DNA of 38,857 nt, taken from assembly GCA_002329075.1 (NCBI GenBank), contig DCXR01000011.1, forward strand, positions 1 to 38,857, read 5' to 3'. A program made the translations under genes and the position numbers. Every line of letters begins with the position of its first letter. Within the stretch, counting starts at the first letter, position 1. Shown here one piece after another: positions 23,594-31,662 of the stretch. This stretch comes from Candidatus Neomicrothrix sp. UBA2131 (GTDB lineage: Bacteria > Actinomycetota > Acidimicrobiia > Acidimicrobiales > MedAcidi-G1). Below the pieces are notes generated by a model that searched no databases, was not told the DNA's origin, and saw only the letters and a list, made by a program, of their open reading frames with translations.

Positions 23594-24652
23594 GTGACCG
23601 GGAATCGGACGGATCCGTACCCGCTGACCGTCGAATACGTGGATGGCGTCGTTGTGCTGCTGGACCAGGCTGCCCTGCCCGGGGTCGAACGGTACGTGCG
23701 ATGCGAGGATTGGCAGCGGGTGGCGAAGGCGATCGTCGACCTCGAGGTGCGCGGCGCTCCGGCCATCGGCATCACTGCCGCCTTCGGCCTTGCGCTCGCA
23801 GCCGACTGTTCCGATTCTGGTTCGGCCGACGACCTCCTGGCCGAACTCGCGGGTGTGGCGGAGGCCCTGGTAGCCACCCGGCCGACTGCGGTCAACCTGG
23901 TCTGGGCGGTCGAGACGGTCCTCGCCGAGGCCCGTGCATCCGGTGGCTCCGCCGAGGATGTCCGACTTGCGGTCACCTCCGCGGCGCAGCGGTTGGCCGC
24001 CGAGGACCTCGCCACCTGCCGGGCCATCGGGGACGCCGGAGCGGGGCTGCTGGACGGCGTCGACGAGGTCATCACGCACTGCAACGCCGGTGCCCTCGCC
24101 ACGGTCGGCTACGGAACGGCGCTTGGCGTCATTCGGTCGGCACACCGTGACAATCCGGCCCTCCATGTCTGGGCCGACGAGACCCGCCCGGTGCTCCAGG
24201 GGGCTCGACTCACGGCATTCGAGTTGGACCGGGACGGGATCGCCTGCACGGTGATCGCCGACGGTGCAGCGGCCTCGGTCCTGCGTGGCAGCAGCGTTGG
24301 AGCAGCGATCGTGGGAGCGGACCGCATCGCCGCCAACGGCGATGTTGCCAACAAGATCGGCACCTACGGCCTGGCGGTGGTGGCCCGCCACCACGGTGTG
24401 CCGTTCTACGTCGCCGCCCCGCTGTCGACGATCGATCCGGACACCCCCGACGGGTCGGTCATAGAGATCGAGCAGCGCCCGGCCGCCGAGGTCGCAGAGT
24501 ACCGGGGGAGTGCGATCACGCCGGTCGGTGCGGTGGTGCACAACCCGGCATTCGACGTGACGCCCGCCGACCTGGTCGACGCGATCATCACCGAGGTCGG
24601 GGTGCTGAGAGCGCCCTTCGGTCCGGCGATTGCCGAGGCACTCGGGCGCTGA
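23594..24652 (+). CDS. mtnA: S-methyl-5-thioribose-1-phosphate isomerase
   Basis: This 352-residue protein matches the aIF2B/MtnA family with the MtnA-specific motifs CNAGALATVGYGTALGV, DETRPVLQGARLTAFEL and GADRIAANGDVANKIGTYGLAV. The Cys and Asp of those motifs are the catalytic residues. It converts methylthioribose-1-phosphate to methylthioribulose-1-phosphate in methylthioadenosine recycling. Neither mtnN/mtnP nor later mtn genes lie in the window; the deaminase at 20964 could feed it through methylthioinosine and a phosphorylase. The start was set at GTG 23594 to match the family N-terminus; the frame is open about 100 bases further upstream. Confidence 0.9.
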   Translation: MTGNRTDPYPLTVEYVDGVVVLLDQAALPGVERYVRCEDWQRVAKAIVDLEVRGAPAIGITAAFGLALAADCSDSGSADDLLAELAGVAEALVATRPTAVNLVWAVETVLAEARASGGSAEDVRLAVTSAAQRLAAEDLATCRAIGDAGAGLLDGVDEVITHCNAGALATVGYGTALGVIRSAHRDNPALHVWADETRPVLQGARLTAFELDRDGIACTVIADGAAASVLRGSSVGAAIVGADRIAANGDVANKIGTYGLAVVARHHGVPFYVAAPLSTIDPDTPDGSVIEIEQRPAAEVAEYRGSAITPVGAVVHNPAFDVTPADLVDAIITEVGVLRAPFGPAIAEALGR

Positions 24653-24671
24653 GGGCGACCGGGAGGAATAC

Positions 24672-26207
24672 TCAGGCGGCGTCGGCGCCGGCCGTCATCA
24701 GGCGGCCGATCGTTGCACGGTCGATGTCGCCGGCATCGGTGATCGCGACCAGGCGGCCCTTGAAGATCACGCCGATCCGGTCGGACAGGCTGAGGATCTC
24801 GTCGAGTTCTGCCGATACCAGGAGCACTGCGACCCCGTTGTCGCGTTGGCCGACTATCTGCTGGTGGACGAACTCGATGCTGCCGACGTCGATGCCCCGG
24901 GTCGGTTGCGAGGCGACGAGCAGGCGGGCTTCGTGCGACAGTTCCCGGGCGGTTATGACCTTCTGCTTGTTGCCGCCGGAAAGCGAGCGCGCCGGCGACC
25001 CGATCGATTCCGTCCGGATGTCGTACTCGGCGACGAGCCGTTCGGCGTCTCTGTCGATGGCGTCGTGCCGGCGGAGTCCCCGACGGGCGTAGGGGTGGCG
25101 GAAGTAGCGGTTCAGCACGAGGTTGTCGGCGATCGAGTGTGGCCCGATGAGGCCGTGCTTCTCACGGTCCTCTGGAACGTGAGCCACCCCCAGTTCGCTG
25201 ATCTCACGGGGCGTGCGACCGGTGATGTCGGTGCCGTCGAGCAGGATGGTGCCGGTGTCGATGGTTCGCAGGCCGGTCATGGCCTCGACGAGTTCGCGTT
25301 GGCCGTTGCCGTCGACGCCGGCGATGCCGAAGATCTCGCCGGTGCGGACCTCGAGCGAGAGGCCGTCGACGGCGGGCCGGTCGCGGTCGTCCCGGACGTG
25401 GAGGTCCCGGATCTCGAGGACGCCGGCCTCTGGGTGTGCCTCGGTCTTGGCCACACGGAGGACCACGCTGCGTCCGACCATCATCTCGGCCAGCCCGGCC
25501 TGGTCGGTCTCGGTGGGCGTGGTGGTGCCGACCACCCTGCCACCGCGCATGACGGTGACACGGTCGGCGACCGCCAGCACCTCGCGGAGCTTGTGGGTTA
25601 TGAACACGATGGCGACACCCTCGGCGGCGAGGCCCCGGAGCACCTCGAGGAGGTGGTCGGTCTCCTGGGGGGTCAGCACGGCGGTCGGTTCGTCGAGGAT
25701 CAGGACGTCGGCCTCGCGGTAGAGCGCCCGCAGGATCTCGACCCGCTGCTGCATGCCGACGGGCAGGTCCTCGACCGTGGCCCGCGGGTCGATGGCGAGG
25801 CCGAATCGTTCCGCCAGCTCGGTGACCTCGTCGTCGGCCCGGTCAAGGTCCAACAGGCCGCGCCCCCTGGTGGGCTCGTTTCCCAGCACGATGTTCTCCG
25901 CCACGGTCAGGACTGGAACAAGTTGGAAGTGCTGGTGGACCATGCCGATGTGGTGGTCGATGGCGTCGTGCGGGCTGTCCATGCGTACCGGCTCGCCGTT
26001 GACGCGCACCTCGCCCTCGTCGGCGCGATACAGGCCGAACAGGATGTTCACGAGGGTGCTCTTGCCTGCGCCGTTCTCGCCCAGCAGGGCATGGATCTGG
26101 CCCTTCTCGACCCGGAGGTTGACGTCATGGTTGGCGACGACGGTGTCGAAGCGCTTGCTGATGCCGATGGCCTCGAGGGCCGGAGTTCGAGGGGTCGCGT
26201 CGTCCAT
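24672..26207 (-). CDS. BMP-type nucleoside ABC transporter, ATP-binding protein (double ATPase)
   Basis: This 511-residue protein has two ABC domains. The first has Walker A GENGAGKST near residue 43, the signature-like LPVGMQQRVEIL and Walker B VLILDEPTAVL. The second has the modified Walker A GVDGNGQRELV, the signature LSGGNKQKV and degenerate Walker B LLVASQPTRGIDVGS. This layout is that of the ATPase of the sugar/nucleoside transporters (YufO/NupO, RnsB type). It powers import through the two permeases upstream in the same operon. It is 5 bases from the permease gene. It stands beside nucleoside salvage genes. Confidence 0.9.
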   Translation of the reverse strand: MDDATPRTPALEAIGISKRFDTVVANHDVNLRVEKGQIHALLGENGAGKSTLVNILFGLYRADEGEVRVNGEPVRMDSPHDAIDHHIGMVHQHFQLVPVLTVAENIVLGNEPTRGRGLLDLDRADDEVTELAERFGLAIDPRATVEDLPVGMQQRVEILRALYREADVLILDEPTAVLTPQETDHLLEVLRGLAAEGVAIVFITHKLREVLAVADRVTVMRGGRVVGTTTPTETDQAGLAEMMVGRSVVLRVAKTEAHPEAGVLEIRDLHVRDDRDRPAVDGLSLEVRTGEIFGIAGVDGNGQRELVEAMTGLRTIDTGTILLDGTDITGRTPREISELGVAHVPEDREKHGLIGPHSIADNLVLNRYFRHPYARRGLRRHDAIDRDAERLVAEYDIRTESIGSPARSLSGGNKQKVITARELSHEARLLVASQPTRGIDVGSIEFVHQQIVGQRDNGVAVLLVSAELDEILSLSDRIGVIFKGRLVAITDAGDIDRATIGRLMTAGADAA

Positions 26208-26212
26208 GCCTG

Positions 26213-27202
26213 CTACTCCCGGCTGTAGGGCTGGCCTATGGAGGCCGGTGGTCGGGCCCTGCCCACGAATCCGGCCACGACGACGATGGTGACGATGAAC
26301 GGCATCATGCCGATGAACTGCGGATCGTCGGCCATCCAGCCCCGGAACTGGAACTGGGTCTGGACGGCGTTGGCGTAGCCGAACAGCAGGGCGGCTCCCC
26401 AGGCGCCGATGGGGTTCCAGCGGCCGAAGATCATCACGGCCAGGGCGACGAAGCCTTTGCCGTTGGTCATGAGCCGCTCGAAGGAGCCGACCGACTCGAG
26501 GCTGAGGTAGGCGCCGCCCAGCCCGGCGAGCCCGCCGCCGAGCATCAGGTTCATGTAGCGCACCCGGACCACCGACACGCCAACCGTCTCGGCCGCACTG
26601 GGATGCTCGCCGACGGCACGGGTGCGCAGGCCCCAGGTGGTGCGGAACAGTGCGTACCAGAGCACCGGTACGAGGAGCAGCGTGAGGTAGGTGATCGGCC
26701 GGTTCGAGAAGAAGACCCGACCCGCCACGGGCAGGTCGGCGAGCGGCCCCAACTTGATCACACTTGTCTTGCCGGTCGGCAGGGTGCGGCCCTGTTGGAA
26801 GAAGAAGCTGGTGAGACCGATGGCTGCGATGTTGAGCACCGTGCCGGCGATGATCTGGTCGCCCCGGAGGCTGACCGAGAGGAATGCCAGGAAGGCGCCC
26901 ATGAGCATTCCACAGCCGATGCCGGCGGCGACGCCCACCAACAGGTTGGCCGTCGACGACGCCACGAAGAACCCGGCGAAGGCCGACATGAGCATCTGGC
27001 CCTCGATGCCGATGTTGATGACCCCGGACCGCTCGCAGAGGATCCCGCAGAGTGCACCGAGCACCAGCGGCGTCGAATGGCGCAGCGTGGCGGCGAGGAC
27101 CGCCGTCGTCTGTGCCTGTTGGAACTCGGCGGTGAACAGCGTGAATGCCACCAGGAAGGCGGCGGTGAGGATCCACCAGCGGTAGCGGGTGAGGGTGCTC
27201 AT
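26213..27202 (-). CDS. BMP-type nucleoside ABC transporter, permease
   Basis: This 329-residue membrane protein has about eight to ten hydrophobic segments. Motifs of the branched-chain/sugar permease family (BPD_transp_2) used by nucleoside importers are visible: ALCGILCERSGVINIGIEGQMLM at about residues 50-72, GDQIIAGTVLNIAAIGL and VGEHPSAAETVGVSVVRVRYMNLMLGGGLAGLGGAYLSL. It forms half of the channel. Its start overlaps the stop of the other permease gene (ATGA), and the ATPase gene follows after 5 bases. Confidence 0.9.
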   Translation of the reverse strand: MSTLTRYRWWILTAAFLVAFTLFTAEFQQAQTTAVLAATLRHSTPLVLGALCGILCERSGVINIGIEGQMLMSAFAGFFVASSTANLLVGVAAGIGCGMLMGAFLAFLSVSLRGDQIIAGTVLNIAAIGLTSFFFQQGRTLPTGKTSVIKLGPLADLPVAGRVFFSNRPITYLTLLLVPVLWYALFRTTWGLRTRAVGEHPSAAETVGVSVVRVRYMNLMLGGGLAGLGGAYLSLESVGSFERLMTNGKGFVALAVMIFGRWNPIGAWGAALLFGYANAVQTQFQFRGWMADDPQFIGMMPFIVTIVVVAGFVGRARPPASIGQPYSRE

Positions 27203-28248
27203 GCGTCACCCCAGTGGGCGCCGACAGAGATGTCGCTGGTCTCACGGCGGCGCAGGACCCACCGGACGAGGATGGGCGTGGCCACGAACAGCAGCATCAG
27301 GGCCTCGATGATCTCCGTGATCTCGGCATCGACGTCGGCCTTGAACTGCATCATCGAACCGCCGGCCTCCATGGCGCCGATGAGCAGCGCTGCCGGGATG
27401 ACGCCGAGCGGGTGGGTGCGTGCGAGGAGGGCGATGGTGATGCCGTTGAAGCCGAGGCCGGCGTTGAAGCCGGGCTCGTAGCGGCCGACGACGCCCTGGG
27501 TCTCGATGGCTCCTCCGAGGGCGGCGAGCATGCCACTGATGGCCATGGTGGTGACGACTATCCGGGAAACCGAGATGCCTGCGTAGCGGGCGGCCTCGGG
27601 GTTCAGGCCGACCGAGCGGATCTCGAAGCCGAAGGTCGTGCGTTCGAGCAGGTACCAGCAGGCGAATGCCGCGGCGACCGAGAGGGCGAATCCGGTGGGG
27701 AGCTCGCTCCATCGGGGGATCTCAGCGCTGGGTTCGATGGCCGGGGTCCGGACGATGACGCCGGGCTCGCGCCAGACCTTGGAGGTCAGCCAGTCGGTGA
27801 TGTTGAGGGCGACGAAGTTGAGCATGATCGTGGTGATCACCTCGTGTGCGCCGCGGGTGGCCTTGAGGACGCCGGCGATCATTCCCCAGAGGGCGCCGCC
27901 TATGGCTCCGACGAGCAGGGCGAGGGGCATGTGGATGATCCACGGCAGGCCGGTGACCCCGTAGCCGACGGCGCCGGCGAACAGGGCGCCGATGACGAGC
28001 TGTCCCTGTCCGCCGATGTTGAACAGGCCGGCCTTGAAGGCGAAGGCGACGGCGAGGCCGCCCATCACGAGGGGGGTGGCCTTCTCCAGGGTGCGTCCGA
28101 TGCCCTTGCGGTCGGCGAGTGCGCCGTCGAACAGGGCCCTGTAGGCCTCGAGGGCGTTCAGCCCGGATAGTTCGATGATGACCGCGCCTGTGGCGATCGC
28201 CAACACGACGGCCAGGAGCGGGATGAGGGCGGACCGGAGCAGGTTCAT
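27199..28248 (-). CDS. BMP-type nucleoside ABC transporter, permease
   Basis: This 349-residue membrane protein has family motifs ATPLVMGGLAVAFAFKAGLFNIGGQGQL (residues 50-80), MIAGVLKATRGAHEVITTIMLNFVA, and VGLNPEAARYAGISVSRIVVTTMAISGMLAALGG. It pairs with the permease that follows. It is the first gene of the transporter operon. The ATG at 28248 starts at the first membrane helix; the frame stays open to 28329, so a short charged extension is possible. A TACGGT box at 28328-28333 (minus strand) could be the promoter, leaving a leader of about 70 bases. No binding-protein gene is next to it. Confidence 0.9.
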   Translation of the reverse strand: MNLLRSALIPLLAVVLAIATGAVIIELSGLNALEAYRALFDGALADRKGIGRTLEKATPLVMGGLAVAFAFKAGLFNIGGQGQLVIGALFAGAVGYGVTGLPWIIHMPLALLVGAIGGALWGMIAGVLKATRGAHEVITTIMLNFVALNITDWLTSKVWREPGVIVRTPAIEPSAEIPRWSELPTGFALSVAAAFACWYLLERTTFGFEIRSVGLNPEAARYAGISVSRIVVTTMAISGMLAALGGAIETQGVVGRYEPGFNAGLGFNGITIALLARTHPLGVIPAALLIGAMEAGGSMMQFKADVDAEITEIIEALMLLFVATPILVRWVLRRRETSDISVGAHWGDA

Positions 28249-28368
28249 TCGGTTCTCGGGATCGTCATCCACCGCTCCAGTCGGGATGTCCGTGACGACG
28301 CAGGGTTGTGGTCGACGGAACCGGGGCACCGTAGCCGACCCGCCGGGTGCCTCGGCAACCCTCCCGGG

Positions 28369-28734
28369 TCAGTTCGAGGTGGCGCTGACGGTGGTGGTGA
28401 TGCCTCCGCGGATGCCCTGCTCGAGGGTGACGGTCACGGGGGTGCCGACGGCCGCTGCGAGGTGGTCGGCGATGCGGGGCGCCAGATGCTCGGCGAAGAT
28501 CCCGGTGCCGGAAAAGGTCCGGAGGTAGAGCTTTAGCGACTTGGACTCGATGCAGCGATCGAGGGGCGTGTACTCGATGTCGATCGTGTAGAAGTCGGGT
28601 TGCTCCGTGACCGGGCAGAGGGCGGTCAGTTCGGTCGAATGGAACCGGACCAGTTGGACGGAGGCGTCGACGGGGAAGGTGTCGATCTGGGGACCCGGTT
28701 CCGCATCTGCTCTGCCGAGGACGGGCTGGTTCAC
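28369..28734 (-). CDS. queF: NADPH-dependent 7-cyano-7-deazaguanine reductase (QueF, unimodular)
   Basis: This 121-residue protein has the QueF core with the catalytic Cys40 and Asp47 in TALCPVTEQPD. The Cys-Asp spacing of seven is as in B. subtilis QueF. CIESKSLKLYL (substrate-specifying Glu and NADPH side) and FAEHLAPRIADHL follow. It reduces preQ0 to preQ1 in queuosine synthesis, as a tunnelling-fold homo-oligomer. No queC, queD or queE is here, so preQ0 must be made elsewhere or taken up. The start GTG at 28734 lacks a clear ribosome binding site. The bL37-like mini-gene lies 37 bases upstream and may share a transcript. Confidence 0.88.
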   Translation of the reverse strand: MNQPVLGRADAEPGPQIDTFPVDASVQLVRFHSTELTALCPVTEQPDFYTIDIEYTPLDRCIESKSLKLYLRTFSGTGIFAEHLAPRIADHLAAAVGTPVTVTLEQGIRGGITTTVSATSN

Positions 28735-28771
28735 GGGAGGGGAGGGGCTCGCGGGTGGAAGCCGCGTCGGG

Positions 28772-28861
28772 TCAGCTGTTGCGGCCGAAGTTGGGCTTGC
28801 GCCCGTGGTTCGCCTTCTTGCGGCGGGCGTTGGCCTTCTGGCGGCTGGTGCGCTTCGACAT
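28772..28861 (-). CDS. Tiny basic ribosomal protein, bL37-like
   Basis: This 29-residue peptide is too short for usual gene finders. It is MSKRTSRQKANARRK, followed by KANHGRKPNFGRNS. The C-terminal ANHGRKPN resembles the ANHGKRPN tail I recall for actinobacterial ribosomal protein bL37 (about 24 residues in M. smegmatis). Every residue outside a few Ala, Gly and Ser is basic or polar, as for an rRNA-binding peptide. A TAGCCT box (28869-28874, minus strand) ends 7 bases before the ATG, giving a leaderless start. An in-frame ATG 6 bases further upstream would sit too close to that box. Confidence 0.6.
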   Translation of the reverse strand: MSKRTSRQKANARRKKANHGRKPNFGRNS

Positions 28862-28868
28862 GGCCATG

Positions 28869-28874
28869 AGGCTA
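28869..28874 (-). promoter_or_regulatory. TAGCCT -10 box placed for a leaderless bL37-like start
   Basis: On the minus strand TAGCCT ends 7 bases before the ATG at 28861. A 9-bp hairpin (28877-28898: GGCGGC-ATC, loop GTA, GAT, bulged C, GCCGCC) overlaps the region just upstream. Confidence 0.45.
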
Positions 28875-28876
28875 AC

Positions 28877-28898
28877 GGCGGCATCGTAGATCGCCGCC
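28877..28898. other. Inverted repeat in the divergent intergenic region
   Basis: GGCGGC at 28877-28882 pairs with GCCGCC at 28893-28898, and inside them ATC pairs with GAT around a 3-base loop, with one bulged C. It sits immediately upstream of the bL37-like promoter. The rest of the 298-base gap to the flavoprotein start holds a second weaker inverted repeat (CGCCCAC...GTGGGCG, near 28973-29007) and an A/T-richer stretch near 29014-29037, but no gene I can support. Confidence 0.4.
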
Positions 28899-29159
28899 CC
28901 GGACAGGTTGTGGCAGGTGCCGCAGGGGGCAGGAGGCGTCGCCCCGTAGCCTGGGGAGGAGGCCGCCCCTATCGCCCACCGTCAACGTAGCGATGGTGTG
29001 GGCGGCGATTGGGGAATCACTTCTCTAGAGCAATTGCAGGCTCGATCGGCGACTACGTCCAGGCCCTTCTGGTTGTCCTGACGGTCGGGATGCTCTCTGA
29101 ATGACGATCTGGTCGTTGTGGCAGGCTTGGGGCATGGGGACAACAAGGCCGGGAACCCG

Positions 29160-30743
29160 ATGACCATCGATGAGGCAGCGATCTACGACGCGGTGATCGT
29201 CGGGGGCGGCATGGCCGGCCTCGTAGCGGCCTACATGCTCCGCGACCAGAACGTTCTGCTCCTCGAGCGCACGGCCCGCTTCGGCGGCAAGGTCGAGACC
29301 GTCACCATCGGCGACACCACGCTGAACATCGGCACCCAGTTCTTCGGCGAGGCCGACACGGCGTTCTTACGACTCATCGACGAACTCGGAGTGGAGCGAA
29401 CATCGCACGTGTCCGGCTCTTCGCCTTATGCCCTGCACATGGATGGCCAGTTGCGCGACGGCTTCGGCTACCTCTTGCGACCCAGGGCCCTCTTCCACGG
29501 GCTGCGCTTGTTGTCGGCGATGTACCGCTCGACCAACACGCTAAAGCTGCCATCCGACGATCCGCGCTGGCGCGAGATCATGACGACGACCCTCGCCGAA
29601 CTCCAGGAGGGTTACCCGCCGGAGGTGCTCGGCCCCGTCAACACCTACATGCGCGGTGCGTGTGTCGCGAAGCCGACACGCACCGCAGGTGGCGTTGGTG
29701 CGCTCATGATGCTCGACGTCATCGCCGAACTCTCATTCGCCATCGGCGGCACCCAGGCGATCACCGATGCCCTGGCTCGTCGCATCGGCGACCGGGCCGT
29801 GAGCGAAGCCGAGGTGTTCGAGGTCGTCGATCACGGCGAGACGGTGACGACTCGCTTCCTGCACGACGGGGCCGACCGTGTCGTCAACTCAAGGGCCGTG
29901 GTCATGGCCACCCCACCGGCCGCGGTGGTCCAGACAGTCGCGAACCTTCCCGACGCCACGAGGGACGGGCTCGAAGCCATCAAGTGGGGACCGATCATCG
30001 TCGTGAGCGTCTTCTTGGACCCGGCCTTCACCTGGCCGCGCTGGGTCGGCATCCTCAGCGACGACGCCATCTTCCCCGGCGTCATCGACGCCACCTACGA
30101 CCAGGACCTGGGCCCGGACGAGCCGGTCATCTACAACTGCTTCGTCTCGGTCCCACCCGACGAGACGGACCTGATCCATGATCTCGCCGCCAAGTCCGAC
30201 GACGAGATCGCGGGTCTCGTGCTCGCCGACCTCGGTCGGGTGCTCTCGGGCCACGACGTCGACGCCTTCGTGCGCGACACCATGGTCACCCGCTACCCCC
30301 TGGGCGAACTCGAACTCTCGCCGGAGTACTACCTCGAGATCCTTCCCCACCTCGAACAACCCATAGGCAACATCCACCTTTGTGGTGACTACACCCACCG
30401 CCTGTCGTTCCTGGACGGCGCAGCGCACAGCGGCTTCCGTGCGGCACGTGCGCTCGGCAGCGAGCACGTCCTCTCCGAGGACGAGGAGATCGCACTGCCC
30501 GAGGTCCCCCGATGGGGTCGCTTCGGGTTGGCCTCGCTAGCGACCGCGTCGGCCGTCGGCGTGGGAGGTGCGGTCCTTGCCGGTGCGGCCGGGATCGTCA
30601 TCGTGGCCGCCGCCGCGCTCCTCTTCGGCCTGACCGCGGCGTGGCCGAGCATCCTGCCACCGAACCAGGGCGTCTACCGGGCGCTGCTCGGCGCCAGCGT
30701 GGTCGTGGGTGTCGTCGCTGCCGGGATCGGCCTGGCCACCTGA
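29160..30743 (+). CDS. Flavin-containing amine oxidase / protoporphyrinogen-oxidase-like protein with C-terminal membrane segments
   Basis: This 527-residue flavoprotein begins with the FAD motif DAVIVGGGMAGLVAAYML (residues 10-27) and LLERTARFGGKVET. The late FAD motif is IHLCGDYTHRLSFLDGAAHSGFRAARAL near residue 415. About 50 residues later come two hydrophobic segments (about 458-485 and 500-525) with a short PSILPPNQG loop, so the enzyme is probably anchored to the membrane by its C-terminus. The family oxidises amines, polyenes or porphyrinogens; the substrate here is unknown. The start at ATG 29160 fits the FAD motif; a GTG at 29118 is also in frame. Confidence 0.85.
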   Translation: MTIDEAAIYDAVIVGGGMAGLVAAYMLRDQNVLLLERTARFGGKVETVTIGDTTLNIGTQFFGEADTAFLRLIDELGVERTSHVSGSSPYALHMDGQLRDGFGYLLRPRALFHGLRLLSAMYRSTNTLKLPSDDPRWREIMTTTLAELQEGYPPEVLGPVNTYMRGACVAKPTRTAGGVGALMMLDVIAELSFAIGGTQAITDALARRIGDRAVSEAEVFEVVDHGETVTTRFLHDGADRVVNSRAVVMATPPAAVVQTVANLPDATRDGLEAIKWGPIIVVSVFLDPAFTWPRWVGILSDDAIFPGVIDATYDQDLGPDEPVIYNCFVSVPPDETDLIHDLAAKSDDEIAGLVLADLGRVLSGHDVDAFVRDTMVTRYPLGELELSPEYYLEILPHLEQPIGNIHLCGDYTHRLSFLDGAAHSGFRAARALGSEHVLSEDEEIALPEVPRWGRFGLASLATASAVGVGGAVLAGAAGIVIVAAAALLFGLTAAWPSILPPNQGVYRALLGASVVVGVVAAGIGLAT

Positions 30744-30827
30744 TCAGGGATGATCGAGGCATGGCGGTGTGGTCCTTCTGGCTGTCCTGCTGGCCGGGAC
30801 GTACGGCGGTCGCCTTACTGGTTGTTG

Positions 30828-31385
30828 CTACTGCGCGGCTGTAACCAGAGAATCAATAAAGCCCTCAACGGCTTGTGGTGAGCGGAGCCGGAGGACGGTT
30901 GCGTGCACCCACGAACCGTCGCACATGCACTGCTCGTATTGTTCCCGGCGATCCCTGTAGGTCACCCAACTCCACCTGATGACGTTGCGCTCAGGATCCC
31001 AGTGGTACAGGTTTGTCCACGGTTCCCTGTTCCCGTTCCAGAGTTCTTCTCTCGTGAGCACCCGTCGAATGGTTCGACGGATCACACGGGTCATGACAGT
31101 TCTGCGTGGTAGATCGAGCCAGACGATCGTGTTCGCCTGTTTCAGATGCATGTCGCCAACCAGACGTCCGTAATGGCCGCAAGTCACCCATCCTTGTTCC
31201 GCACCACTGAGTCGTGTTTCCAGATCGGAGCGGAATTCGTCAGCGGGACGCATCGTCCACCCCGGTTGGTGAGCCAACTCATCCAACTCGATGTGTTCGA
31301 GTCCAAGTCGATCCGCCACTTGGCGGGCGACCGTCGTCTTCCCTGAACCGGAACATCCGACAACAGCGATACGCGAAGGCACCAT
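30828..31385 (-). CDS. P-loop kinase-like protein (topology-modulation/FlaR type)
   Basis: This 185-residue protein has the Walker A motif AVVGCSGSGKTTVAR at residues 6-20 and DELAHQPGW, resembling shikimate and adenylate kinases. It also has the family tail TIVWLDLPRRTVMTRVIRRTIRR, REELWNGNREPW and WSWVTYRDRREQYE. The LWNGNRE...W and the basic lid belong to the group often labelled DNA topology modulation protein or adenylate-kinase-like. The phosphate acceptor is unknown. Base composition is less G+C-rich than the surroundings, so this gene could have been acquired. The TACCGT box on the minus strand (31389-31394) lies 3 bases before the ATG; a GTG one codon later would be better spaced. 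Confidence 0.8.
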   Translation of the reverse strand: MVPSRIAVVGCSGSGKTTVARQVADRLGLEHIELDELAHQPGWTMRPADEFRSDLETRLSGAEQGWVTCGHYGRLVGDMHLKQANTIVWLDLPRRTVMTRVIRRTIRRVLTREELWNGNREPWTNLYHWDPERNVIRWSWVTYRDRREQYEQCMCDGSWVHATVLRLRSPQAVEGFIDSLVTAAQ

Positions 31386-31662
31386 TCGACGGTACCCCTT
31401 GACAGCCTGAGCTGGTCTGGCCCAACCGGTTCCTCCAGGCAGCCACGCGGGCAGCCACGGGGGTGACACACCCTGACATGTGAGGCCCGGGACTCCTCCT
31501 TGCCGTCCGGCTGTCTGTCAGTTGAATGAAGCAAGGGTGCAGGTTCGGTCCAATGCCTTGTTCATGCCCTTCGCTTGTCGGTTCCGGCGGGCGAAGGTGG
31601 GAATGATCCCAATAGCCTGTGCCGCCGGCCCACCCAGGGGCCGCCTGATCGCAGGAGCGACC
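31386..31662. other. Divergent intergenic region (277 bases)
   Basis: This region lies between the P-loop gene and ychF. It holds a TAGCCT box at 31616-31621, about 40 bases before the ychF start, and the TACCGT box of the opposite gene. I see no tRNA or further gene. A stretch near 31545 recalls a T-loop (GGTTC) but no acceptor or anticodon stem surrounds it. Confidence 0.5.

Noticed and set aside
24630..26228. Long open frame on the plus strand across the ABC ATPase gene
   Set aside because: It is the antisense of the transporter ATPase in very G+C-rich DNA and shows no family motif.
31535..31560. Possible tRNA because of a GGTTCGGTCC T-loop-like stretch
   Set aside because: No matching acceptor stem, D-arm or anticodon arm could be found around it.
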